NCBI GenBank assembly: GCA_023898725.1
Contig: CP060236.1
Span: 562,501-626,500 of the forward strand
Length of the DNA: 64,000 bases
Reading direction: 5' to 3'
Source of the DNA: Alphaproteobacteria bacterium
GTDB taxonomy: Bacteria > Pseudomonadota > Alphaproteobacteria > JAUHZC01
A program made the translations under genes and the position numbers. Each line of letters opens with the position of its first letter. Position 1 is the stretch's first letter. Below the pieces are notes generated by a model that was not told the origin of the DNA, made no database searches, and worked only from the letters and a program-made list of their open reading frames with translations. Shown here one piece after another: positions 10,960-19,616 of the stretch.

Positions 10960-11862
10960 ATGAAGTCTAAAGGAATCATTTTGGCACTGGGTGCCGCAAT
11001 ATCAAATGGAACATTGGGTATCTTTTCAAAGTTCTGCTTTAGTGATGCTTTGTTGCCAATTCAAATAGCGCTTTACCGCTGTGTGTATGCCTTTTTCTTG
11101 ATATCGCTAATCGCTACTTTTTCTCCAATGGTCAGAAGTCAAATATACTCTCTTCGAAATAGGTCTAAAGAAATTTCCCTTTTGGCTTTTTGTGGCGTTT
11201 TGTTGTTATACGTATTTGAAACAAAAGCATTTGCTCTAACGTCCATTGCAAATGTTTCATTTACTGTTTACGGCACAGGAATTCTTACCGTTTTAGTTGG
11301 TGTCTTGTTTTTAAAAGAGCCTCTCACAATAGGACTTATCTTGGGTATATTGTTAATTTTGATTGGTGAGTACGTGCTGTTGGGAGATGTAAACCTAATT
11401 GACGCTAAAAGCATGCAAGGCATACTATATGCATTTATTGGAGGTGCTGGGTACTCAGGGTTTATTTTCTTTGCCAGGTATTTCCGTACTCCCTCAAGTT
11501 TTGGTCTTTTATGGTGGCTTTGTGGTTTAGGAAGTGCAATGCTTGTCAGCTTTGCTGCTATCACGGGTGAATCATACGCGATTCCTGTATCTCATAATAA
11601 ACATATACTTTTTATGGCTATCGTGCCGACCCTAATGGGTTTTTATTTTACAGCAAAATCAGTTGAGTACATAGAAGCCGGAAAAGCACAGGTGATTGAA
11701 ATGAGTGATCCATTTTTTTCATTATTATTCTGTAGCCTGTTTCTCCAACAACCAATAGGTATTCACAGCATCCTCGGGGGGAGCATGATTCTTTTAGGTG
11801 TATTTATCTCACAAACCAATATTGTAATAGGAGGTTCTCGTGTACGCAAAGCTTCTCACTAG
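10960..11862 (+). CDS. EamA/DMT-superfamily transporter
   Basis: A 300-residue integral membrane protein with about ten hydrophobic segments in two similar halves, the layout of EamA (DUF6) drug/metabolite transporters. The second half has the usual SVEYIEAGKAQVIEMSDP-type helix before the last hairpin. The ATG at 10960, one base after the oxygenase stop, is preferred over the upstream TTG at 10948 and implies translational coupling. Family members export amino acids, nucleosides or metabolites. Its place between an amino-acid oxygenase and an antiporter makes export of the oxygenase product, or uptake of its substrate, the likely job. Confidence 0.85.
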   Translation: MKSKGIILALGAAISNGTLGIFSKFCFSDALLPIQIALYRCVYAFFLISLIATFSPMVRSQIYSLRNRSKEISLLAFCGVLLLYVFETKAFALTSIANVSFTVYGTGILTVLVGVLFLKEPLTIGLILGILLILIGEYVLLGDVNLIDAKSMQGILYAFIGGAGYSGFIFFARYFRTPSSFGLLWWLCGLGSAMLVSFAAITGESYAIPVSHNKHILFMAIVPTLMGFYFTAKSVEYIEAGKAQVIEMSDPFFSLLFCSLFLQQPIGIHSILGGSMILLGVFISQTNIVIGGSRVRKASH

Positions 11863-13321
11863 TTGGCCAATCTTTCTGCCACCTTTCCTGACCATAGCTT
11901 TAGCAATGATAAGTAAAAGGCCAGGTTTTTCAATTATCTGTGGAATATTCCTTGGTGTCTTTATTAAGGTTGGAGTACTTGATCATCAGTACGTTTTTGA
12001 ATTTGTAAAATATTTCAGGGAAATATTCTACAAAGACAATACTTTAGTTGCCAATAACATCTCATTATTCATTTTCTTGTGGCTGCTTGGTTCATATACA
12101 TCGTTACTTGATAAAAGTGGGGCTCTTGGAACTATGACGGGTAGATTAATGAAATTTATTAATACACCGCGTAAGTGCGAAATGGCCATTATAGTTATTG
12201 CGTTGATAGTTTTTATTGATGACTATTTCAATAGCTTAATAGTTGGGGCGATAGCTCTTCCCATGGTGCAGAAGTTAGGTGTGTCACGAGAAAAACTCGC
12301 GTATTATTTGGATTCAACAGCAGGCCCCGCATGTATTTTGATACCATTTTCAAGTTGGGGTGTGACGATTATGGCTATCATTGAAAGAAATTTGCAGAAG
12401 CACAATCTCATAGGTTTATTTTCTTTTGAGGTCTTTATCAAATCAGCCGCATATAACTTTTATGCTATCGGTGCCCTTGTTTTAACGTTAGTAGTAGCGT
12501 TTACTACCTTTGATTTTCCTTTAATGCGTGCCCTTGACAAAAAATCCCAAGATAGTTTGAAAACCAAATCACCAGAAGATCCTTTACACGTGGATCAAAG
12601 TCATCAATTAAGGGTGAAGCGCAATGTTCCTGAAGAAAGAAATCTATTTTTTGCTGCGACAACCAGTTTATCATTTTTATTGGTTGGAACGATCATTATC
12701 ATGCTTTTATCAGGCTATATACTTTCGAATTATCAGACAAATCTCATGAAACTTCTCAATCATATTGATGTCGGTATATCACTCATTTTGGGTGCTGTTG
12801 GATCTCTAGCGTTAGTTAGCGTTTATCTAAACCCATCAGTACCTGTAATTAAAAACTCATTTGTTGAGGGCTATAAATCTATGGCCCCTGCTATGAAGAT
12901 ATTGATGCTTGCGTGGGCATTATCTTCAGTGATTCAAGATTTAAACATAGGGCATGTTTTATCAGATTTCCTTATAGAATCAGGCCTAAACCCAGCATTT
13001 ATTCCATTGTCAGTATTTATTGTAGCAGGAATTCTTTCGTTTTCATCTGGTACTAGCTGGGCAACGTTTTCCATATTGGTGCCAATTGTATTTGATCTTG
13101 TGATGGCCACAAATCAAAACCTCCTTTATATATCATTAGGAGCTACGTTAGGTGGTGCCGTGATGGGTGATCACAGTTCTCCAATTTCAGATACATCAAT
13201 ACTTTCTTCGACGGGGGCCAAGTGCGATCATATGTCTCATGTTGTAACACAGCTTCCTTACTGTGTCCTTGTAGGGGTATTGTCAGGGGGCGGGTATTTG
13301 ATGTTTTCCTATTTTTATTAA
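11840..13321 (+). CDS. NhaC-family Na+/H+ (or solute/ion) antiporter
   Basis: A 493-residue polytopic membrane protein. The signatures FSSGTSWATFSILVPI and GDHSSPISDTSILSSTGA near the C-terminus are characteristic of the NhaC family of the ion transporter superfamily. GTG start at 11840 follows a near-perfect AGGAGG (11829-11834) and overlaps the EamA gene by 23 bases, so the three genes form one unit. NhaC relatives exchange Na+ for H+ and some (MleN) exchange organic anions, so the cargo could be a metabolite. It ends just before the convergent STAND gene, 31 bases away. Confidence 0.88.
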   Translation: MYAKLLTSWPIFLPPFLTIALAMISKRPGFSIICGIFLGVFIKVGVLDHQYVFEFVKYFREIFYKDNTLVANNISLFIFLWLLGSYTSLLDKSGALGTMTGRLMKFINTPRKCEMAIIVIALIVFIDDYFNSLIVGAIALPMVQKLGVSREKLAYYLDSTAGPACILIPFSSWGVTIMAIIERNLQKHNLIGLFSFEVFIKSAAYNFYAIGALVLTLVVAFTTFDFPLMRALDKKSQDSLKTKSPEDPLHVDQSHQLRVKRNVPEERNLFFAATTSLSFLLVGTIIIMLLSGYILSNYQTNLMKLLNHIDVGISLILGAVGSLALVSVYLNPSVPVIKNSFVEGYKSMAPAMKILMLAWALSSVIQDLNIGHVLSDFLIESGLNPAFIPLSVFIVAGILSFSSGTSWATFSILVPIVFDLVMATNQNLLYISLGATLGGAVMGDHSSPISDTSILSSTGAKCDHMSHVVTQLPYCVLVGVLSGGGYLMFSYFY

Positions 13322-13352
13322 TACTTATTCGTGAGATTAACTTTCAAAAATC

Positions 13353-16300
13353 TTACAAGTTAACTTGTTGCATCACTGATTTATATAATGAGTTATAAAG
13401 TTTGGATTTTTTGGGATACAGAGATTCGATTTGCTTTTTGATAGATTCAGTCTTTAAGTTTTCTGGTTTATCAATACCAAGCTCTTTTTCTAAGGAATAT
13501 AAATATGGAATGAAATTAGGATTGTTTTGTGTAATATAATTACGGATTTTTTTTAATTCAGAGCGAGGGTTCTTGAAATTATTCTTAATCATTAAGTGGA
13601 TGGTTTTTAGCTTTTTACGCATAAATATTGGATGAGCAATACCAACACGTTTCATAATGATAAAAAGACCTTTTTCCAAATAGTGAAACCCTTGTGAAAA
13701 TTTTTTATTCTTAATATAAATTTCCCCTACATCACAATACAGTAGTCCAGTTAGAAGATATTTCTCACCATGGCGTTTGATCATATCATCAAGAAGATCT
13801 TTTAATTCTATCAAAGAATTTTCACTGCTTTTATCATCCTCAAGATGTAAGGCATGTAATAGTTTAAATCTGTTCTTTAAACGGCACTCTTGAAGTTTTT
13901 TTGGCAAAGAGGCTTGGATTTCTTGATAAAGTTTAAGTCCTTCAGCCGGTAAGCCAATCTTGTGATATATTATTCCTAGTTCTGTTTTGGTAGGAAGGTC
14001 AGCTGGGTCTGTTTCCAAGCAGAGCTTATAGCAATTAATCGATCGGTTATAATCCCCAATATCTCTATATAATAGGGCAAGGATTTTGTAACATCCAAGC
14101 TTTTCATTTGCAGAAACATTCTCATTACATCTTGCTTCCAGTAAGGAAATAGCTTTTTTATATTCTCCCAGATATCTGTTTGTGAGACAGTATTCGCTGA
14201 GAATTTGAGAGTACTGCACAGAGTTTCTTGTCTTAGATACGAAGTTTAGCGCCTGGGAAAAATCTTTTAAGGCTTTTTCTCTCTGACCAAAATATCTCCT
14301 TGCCTTTCCAATTGTGAAGTATATTTCCGACAGACTTGCTGGGCTTTTAAACGTACTTTTTTTAACGATTTGTTTGAGATGAATGAGAGAAAGTCTTAAT
14401 TTCTCGTCATTCAATGATTTATTATCATCATTGGTTTTGGCAATTAAAAACCCCATAAAATCCACAATAGCCTCATGATCAGGAGGCAGTTTTTGGACAT
14501 AAGAAACAAGAATTTTATGCAAGCAAGGGTGAAAGTTAATCATTTCATAACTTCCTTCTTTGGAAAAAGAGCCCATGATACTTTTTAATTTTGATCGTAA
14601 TACCTTACTGGGTATATGGGAGAAAAAACCTTCAAGAAGATATAATGGTATGTTTTGTGGGTTTAGGTAACTTAAACAGATTAAGAGTTTTTTTAGCTGG
14701 TAATCTTCAATAATTTTACTTTCTATGCGTTTGACAAGAATATCTTGTATCGAACGATCAGATTTGTTGGATTCATAAGGATTGCTATCTTTTGTGTAAA
14801 AGACGTTATTCACAATGTCTTTAAAACTTTTTTCTGGCTCTTCTAGCTTGGATTTAACCAGCATATAGGCTAACAAAGGTGTGAGTTGACAGTGTTTTAT
14901 GGCCTCCTCTAGATCAGCCTTTATGTCTGGCTGGTCGATATTAATCGAAATTCGAATAATTTCTAAAAAGTCTTTTTTATCAATTTTATCTAGGTGGATA
15001 TTATCATAAACGCAGTTAGAGTTTTTTAAATCAGAATCATCTGAGGTTATTAGAATATCAACGCTGCCCCACTTAGCTTTTTGTCGAGGTAGCAGTTTCA
15101 TAATATGAGCAGTATTAAAATTTAAATTATCAAAAATGAATATTTTTTTTGCATTTTTGGGAGTATGTCTCCGCAAAAAATTTAAGAATAATCTAAATTT
15201 ATCGTTATCAATACTTTTCTCAATTTTAGATAACTTATCACTTAAGCTTGGGTCTTCTAATACTAATTCTTTTGCTATAGAGTGTAATGATATTAAAAAA
15301 TGATCATTTGATTCGCAATTAAACGTCCATTTAATAGAGGCTGGTTGAAGTTTCGCATATAATTGAGCAAGTGTCGTTTTCCCCATGCCATCATTCCCGG
15401 TTATTGAGATAACCTTATTTTGTTCATTGCTATGTGGTTGGGAAAAAACATGATGAATTTTTTGATGATACCTCTGATTGATATAGTATTTATCAGTGAT
15501 TATATCCTCAATGTTAGATACTTGGATTGAGTTTTCATGGTTTTGGCCAAACCAGATTGAGAAAAGTAGGATAAATATTGTGGTTAGTGCAAATATAGCT
15601 ATCTTTAATTCAAGTTGATAATTCTTTGTGACAACCGGATTGCTAATAGTTTTGCTAGTCTCATCTTTTTGTGTTTCAGATGAAACCGTGTTAAGGGGAA
15701 GAATAGTGACATCATTTGGTATGGCATTAAAAGTATCCGCCATTAATTTGGATTGCTCCAAGTAGTATTTTAAGCGGCTTAATAGCTGATTAGTAAAACC
15801 ATTTTTCGGTCCCTGTTTTAATATTTCATTTGCAATATAAACCTTGAGATCACGATGGCACAGTTGATCTGGGTCAATGGAGATCTTAGCAAGAGGTATG
15901 TTTTTAGATGTTTTAGTTTGATTGAATAAAATCTCAATGTTGTTTTCTAAAGAGTTTGTAGATAGATCTATTTTTTTTCTAACACCAAGACCTATGTCTC
16001 GAAGATCTTCCCTTATATCTACATTCAGGTTGACAAGGCTTCCTTTGTAGAAATCACATGACAGATGCTTTTTTTTGACAAGAGATCTGATGTCTTGCAG
16101 TAAAATATTTTTTTCATATTCATGACACATTTCCTCAAATGCTCTTTGAAGAATGTATTCACCGTCTTTTAATCCATTGCGGACAAAGTTAACCAATTGG
16201 TCTCGATACTTGCTATATCGGATCTCGGGGAAAATTCTATTTCGAAGAGCGCTTAATTTATTTTCGATAGCCTGGGTTGTTTTACAGAATTTCTGTGCAA

Positions 16301-16391
16301 TCCACATGTTTTTTTTCCCATGAAGAACTGCACCCAATAGCTGAAGTTCGTAACGGGACAGAGAAATAGATATTTTTGGAAATTGACCCAA
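13353..16391 (-). CDS. STAND protein: LuxR-type HTH, membrane helix, NB-ARC ATPase, TPR repeats
   Basis: A 1012-residue multidomain protein. Residues 9-55 (SLSRYELQLLGAVLHGKKNM... ENKLSALRNRI) resemble the LuxR/GerE DNA-binding helix-turn-helix. A single membrane helix lies at about 262-281 (LKIAIFALTTIFILLFSIWF). The NB-ARC domain follows: Walker A TGNDGMGKTT (331-340), Walker B-like KKIFIFDNL, sensor-like VDILITSDDS and a degenerate GLPL-type CQLTPLLAYM. After a winged-helix-like region come TPR-type repeats (FTIGKARRYFGQREKALKDF, YKILALLYRDIGDYNRSINC). This suggests a membrane-anchored signal sensor that switches on nucleotide binding. The only start giving the full HTH is TTG 16391, directly after an in-frame stop, so the true N-terminus is uncertain. 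The sequence is clearly AT-rich, suggesting transfer. Confidence 0.82.
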   Translation of the reverse strand: MGQFPKISISLSRYELQLLGAVLHGKKNMWIAQKFCKTTQAIENKLSALRNRIFPEIRYSKYRDQLVNFVRNGLKDGEYILQRAFEEMCHEYEKNILLQDIRSLVKKKHLSCDFYKGSLVNLNVDIREDLRDIGLGVRKKIDLSTNSLENNIEILFNQTKTSKNIPLAKISIDPDQLCHRDLKVYIANEILKQGPKNGFTNQLLSRLKYYLEQSKLMADTFNAIPNDVTILPLNTVSSETQKDETSKTISNPVVTKNYQLELKIAIFALTTIFILLFSIWFGQNHENSIQVSNIEDIITDKYYINQRYHQKIHHVFSQPHSNEQNKVISITGNDGMGKTTLAQLYAKLQPASIKWTFNCESNDHFLISLHSIAKELVLEDPSLSDKLSKIEKSIDNDKFRLFLNFLRRHTPKNAKKIFIFDNLNFNTAHIMKLLPRQKAKWGSVDILITSDDSDLKNSNCVYDNIHLDKIDKKDFLEIIRISINIDQPDIKADLEEAIKHCQLTPLLAYMLVKSKLEEPEKSFKDIVNNVFYTKDSNPYESNKSDRSIQDILVKRIESKIIEDYQLKKLLICLSYLNPQNIPLYLLEGFFSHIPSKVLRSKLKSIMGSFSKEGSYEMINFHPCLHKILVSYVQKLPPDHEAIVDFMGFLIAKTNDDNKSLNDEKLRLSLIHLKQIVKKSTFKSPASLSEIYFTIGKARRYFGQREKALKDFSQALNFVSKTRNSVQYSQILSEYCLTNRYLGEYKKAISLLEARCNENVSANEKLGCYKILALLYRDIGDYNRSINCYKLCLETDPADLPTKTELGIIYHKIGLPAEGLKLYQEIQASLPKKLQECRLKNRFKLLHALHLEDDKSSENSLIELKDLLDDMIKRHGEKYLLTGLLYCDVGEIYIKNKKFSQGFHYLEKGLFIIMKRVGIAHPIFMRKKLKTIHLMIKNNFKNPRSELKKIRNYITQNNPNFIPYLYSLEKELGIDKPENLKTESIKKQIESLYPKKSKLYNSLYKSVMQQVNL

Positions 16392-16579
16392 GCTTTAACC
16401 CAAATATTTGATTATATTACCATTATAAGCCAGTGAGAATTAGTCTTAAAAAATAATACATACAAAGGCAAAAATTGTATTAACTAAAGATCCACAAAAA
16501 ATATTAGCTTAATATCACAATAGATAAATTTATTCAAAGTTCTTATGCATTATTTGGTCTCAATAGTTTACGCCCTAAG

Positions 16580-17194
16580 TTAGTTTCGAGGGGGGTAACA
16601 GTGAAAACTAACATCTAACGTGGGTTTCTGCGGGACGCTCTTGGCTTCTTCCAATTGCTGATCTAATGCATACGATCTCTTGTTGTAATCGTTTCTGTTC
16701 ATTGAATTTTTGCCTCTCTTTAAGCGTTCAAGATCTTTTGAGAGCTCTTTGATTTTTTTGGAGTTATCAACTTTTTCATAAATGTAGGTAATCTCATATT
16801 GAAAACCATCTTGTTGTATTTCACGCTGAACACTAAGATCTACTTTTGTTGGAGAGCGGGTAGGTCTATTTTTCAATAAGTGATCTTTAGAAATAGTAGT
16901 CGCTACTTTCCCACGATCAGTATAAAAATTTGTCAACGCTTCACTAAAATCTCCATTGTAGCAAACTTTTTCTCCTCCTTCTTTTGCACGGCATTCAAGG
17001 TTATTGTCTGAACAATAGCCCTTCATTTTGAGATCGTGTTTTCCTTGAAACCAATCAACATATGCATGACAAATCAAATCGTTGTCGTCGCTTTCGTATA
17101 CATGAATACCTAAACTGTTTTTAAGGTTTGTGGAATACAGTGAAGAACTCAATACGCTAGCAAGCAAAACAATCGCGAAATTACCTAAATTCAT
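16580..17194 (-). CDS. Exported cysteine-containing protein of unknown function
   Basis: A 204-residue protein with a signal peptide (GNFAIVLLASVLSSSLYS). The mature part has several cysteines (LICHAYVDW, GYCSD, LECRAK, VCYNG, FHCYP) compatible with disulfides in the periplasm. A charged helical stretch (about 145-190, KKIKELSKDLERLKRGK) may form a coiled coil. ATG 17194 is chosen because the earlier TTG would extend the signal sequence without benefit. It is upstream of, and in the same direction as, the STAND gene. I do not recognise the family; dsbB and tatC elsewhere in the window show that disulfide formation is available. Confidence 0.6.
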   Translation of the reverse strand: MNLGNFAIVLLASVLSSSLYSTNLKNSLGIHVYESDDNDLICHAYVDWFQGKHDLKMKGYCSDNNLECRAKEGGEKVCYNGDFSEALTNFYTDRGKVATTISKDHLLKNRPTRSPTKVDLSVQREIQQDGFQYEITYIYEKVDNSKKIKELSKDLERLKRGKNSMNRNDYNKRSYALDQQLEEAKSVPQKPTLDVSFHCYPPRN

Positions 17195-17206
17195 ATTACC
17201 TAACAA

Positions 17207-17743
17207 TGTAACTGCTTAAAAATGTAGCTGTGTGGAAATTTTTGTCAATAATTCTAAGTGGATTTTTGGAATTAATAAGGTAAACATTTAAAATATTTTT
17301 TATGAATTAGATCTAAAGGGCCGATTTAAATCGCTCATAAGCAGAAAAGGCACTTATGCGAGCATTCTCTCCAATTAGAGCCCCATACGAGACTTATAGC
17401 ACAAGGACGGCACCTTCACCATTCATGGAGGTAAAAAACAAAAACTACATGATCATTTTGAACAGGATAGCATTCCTGTTCCACAAACAATAGAAGAAAT
17501 TAATTTTGACCATATTAAGAGTTCATGGTGAGGCGTCATGATATGCACCTATCGGCCTTCATATCCATAAAATCCCTGGATTTTTTAAAGATTCAAAAGG
17601 ATACAAACATCGTTTGTTTCCAAGACACAAAAGGGGTGGAATACCACCCCTAACTAATACTAGTCACGAATTATCAGTGAATCAGACTCGATAATTTCAC
17701 ACGGAATAAGCTCTTGGATTTTAGCTGAATCGTACTACGAAAC
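17207..17743. other. Intergenic stretch with unidentified gene debris
   Basis: No intact gene is seen in this 537-base gap. A short plus-strand frame near 17430-17530 (KLHDHFEQDSIPVPQTIEE) looks coding-like but is interrupted on both sides, so it may be a fragment of a lost gene. A hairpin at 17633-17650 could end transcription of the gene to the right. Confidence 0.35.
17633..17650 (-). terminator. Putative terminator of the TraB/GumN-like gene
   Basis: The 7-bp stem GGGGTGG/CCACCCC with an AATA loop is followed, on the minus strand, by TTTTGTG. It lies about 95 bases past the stop of the gene at 17744. Confidence 0.5.
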
Positions 17744-19375
17744 TTAGAGGTGATCATGAGGAATGCCACCTGCTTCACCCATAGAGTCTGAACCGACAAC
17801 GCTGTGCGGCGCACGTGGAAGAACCCATGCATGGGTTTCCTCTACAAAACGAGTGAGGCCTGCCTGATGAAGCTCAAGAGTCTCAATGACACCGGGTAGG
17901 GTAACACTGGTAATTGGATGGAAAGCACTATCTGGATGAATGGCTCCACGTTCTGCTAATGCACGCACGAGATCGAAAGTATGAAACTGTCCAACCACAC
18001 AAACAACTGGGGAATGATTAGTTGTACATAAAGACATCTGAATACGTTCGGCCCAAAGATCATCACGGGCCACTGCATCAACAATAACCGGATCAGATCG
18101 GTCGATATCTGACACATCGGCTCGGTCGATATCTGACACATCGCCTCGGGCGATATCTGACACATCGGTAATTGACCGCGTCACGGGCTGTGAAAGTGCA
18201 CACAGTTGTTCCGCTAAAAGGGTTCGGGTATTACGAATTTCATTATACATGCCTCGGGGTACTACCCTTGGAGCGGTCGAGGGTACCTCTTCCTCCTCTG
18301 CAAGCACCACCTCGAGTTCCGAGATCTCTTTCTTGACATGCGCAACTAAAGTCGGGAAGAACCATAGCGACTTGGAATCTTCCTGACACGATGTGATTAT
18401 ATCAGACAGAATTTTGTTTTGATGAGATTCAAGAGTCTTGCGCTCTGTATCGTCCCGATCTGATCTTGTTTCAAGTGAAAATACCCCTTTTCCCTGACGC
18501 TGGGCAAGTTTTCTCAAAACATCATCCGGCGCAAAATCCAATGTAAAATAGGGTGCTTTGGATGAATTATCATATAGGGTAAACAATTTTAGATGATATA
18601 GTATATGACTGATTGCGTAGGGGTGAAATTCATTATTTTCAAAAAACTTACGAGGTAGCCTTGTGTGTTCTGAGAGCGCGTCGAATATAGTTGATGAAAG
18701 TGGGATTTGTGCTTTCTCGTACCAACGACCATCAAGACTTAAGAGAGTGTTTCTTTCAATATAGTCACGTGCATATTCCGTAGACAATGGGCGACTCTTT
18801 TCAGGATTTGTGAGATCCGCAATGTACTTATCAACAGTATGTTGCCCAACGATTAGTGGACTGAAGCGTCTCTCATTTTCAGCATCCGATAAAGGAGTTT
18901 CTTCTAAATAATCTATTTCTTTGCAGAGGGGAGGGGCATTAACTTCAGTCAAAACAATACCAGCAATACCCGTTAGGCCTAATGCCTCAGTACGTGCCAT
19001 GAAGTGACCTAAAGGAAGATCATGCTGTGTTCCCACAACAATGAATGGGCGCCCGTTTGCAAGGTGAAAGGCATGTGCAATAGCATGATTTGAATCCGGG
19101 CGGGGGATACCATCAAAGCGAAGGTTGAGGAATGGATCTGGCATACCCAGATACGTATCAATGTACCAGCTGTTGTCTGTAAAACGCCTGATCATTCTTG
19201 AGGGGGGCACCGAAGATTCATCCCCTACACCCGAGCCAGTTCTTACAAAAGAATTTGTGGATGATGAGGAAACCAGTGTTGTCACTTCTGGTTTTTTGTT
19301 ATCCTTTATATCCACCGATTCAGAGGACCACAAGGGGAGTGTAATCGTTAAGAGTAAAAAAATTTGTTTTTTCAT
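17744..19375 (-). CDS. Secreted TraB/GumN-like protein with internal tandem repeat
   Basis: A 543-residue protein with a signal peptide (KKQIFLLLTITLPLWS). Three blocks resemble the TraB/GumN (TIKI-related) fold: NGRPFIVVGTQHDLPLGHF near residue 107, KGVFSLETRSD in the middle, and RDDLWAERIQ followed by VVCVVGQFHTFDLVRALAERG near 440-480. The family places conserved GxxH and Glu residues at a putative metallo-hydrolase site. Between them is a low-complexity insert with three copies of an 8-residue unit (DVSDIDRA-like), encoded by a 24-bp tandem repeat. It is probably periplasmic or secreted; the activity is unproven. Distant similarity only, so the family call is tentative. Confidence 0.55.
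   Translation of the reverse strand: MKKQIFLLLTITLPLWSSESVDIKDNKKPEVTTLVSSSSTNSFVRTGSGVGDESSVPPSRMIRRFTDNSWYIDTYLGMPDPFLNLRFDGIPRPDSNHAIAHAFHLANGRPFIVVGTQHDLPLGHFMARTEALGLTGIAGIVLTEVNAPPLCKEIDYLEETPLSDAENERRFSPLIVGQHTVDKYIADLTNPEKSRPLSTEYARDYIERNTLLSLDGRWYEKAQIPLSSTIFDALSEHTRLPRKFFENNEFHPYAISHILYHLKLFTLYDNSSKAPYFTLDFAPDDVLRKLAQRQGKGVFSLETRSDRDDTERKTLESHQNKILSDIITSCQEDSKSLWFFPTLVAHVKKEISELEVVLAEEEEVPSTAPRVVPRGMYNEIRNTRTLLAEQLCALSQPVTRSITDVSDIARGDVSDIDRADVSDIDRSDPVIVDAVARDDLWAERIQMSLCTTNHSPVVCVVGQFHTFDLVRALAERGAIHPDSAFHPITSVTLPGVIETLELHQAGLTRFVEETHAWVLPRAPHSVVGSDSMGEAGGIPHDHL
18099..18170. repeat. 24-bp tandem repeat, three copies, in frame
   Basis: Three consecutive 24-base units beginning CGGTCGATATCTGACACATC (18099-18122, 18123-18146, 18147-18170) differ at only a few positions. 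Each encodes eight residues (DVSDIxRx), so copy-number change would keep the host gene in frame. Confidence 0.9.
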
Positions 19376-19543
19376 GTGTGTTTCTTTCTATTTAAATATT
19401 AAAATATAATAGTATATTTTTTTAGTTTTTCAATAAAATATACTATCATCCTTAATATAAAAAATAAGAATATCGAGTCCTTGATAGGTGCAATGGAGGT
19501 GACAAATAGATCCAACGTGTAAAAAATGGCCCAGAATTTCCTG

Positions 19544-19600
19544 AAAGAGAACAGACAAGAAGCCTCCTTAAGGTAAGGAGGCTTCTTGTCTGTTCTCTTT
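19544..19600. terminator. Perfect 27-bp hairpin, probable bidirectional terminator
   Basis: Arms 19544-19570 and 19574-19600 are exact reverse complements around the 3-base loop AGG. The outer bases give a T-containing tail on both strands. It lies 17 bases past the stop of the coiled-coil gene at 19617, so it most likely ends that transcript. The stem is much longer than a usual terminator. Confidence 0.7.
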
Positions 19601-19616
19601 TGTTTGGTAGATTTCG

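Noticed and set aside
18099..18170. CRISPR-like short repeats
   Set aside because: Units are directly adjacent with no spacers and lie in frame inside a gene, so it is a coding tandem repeat. No CRISPR array was seen in the window.
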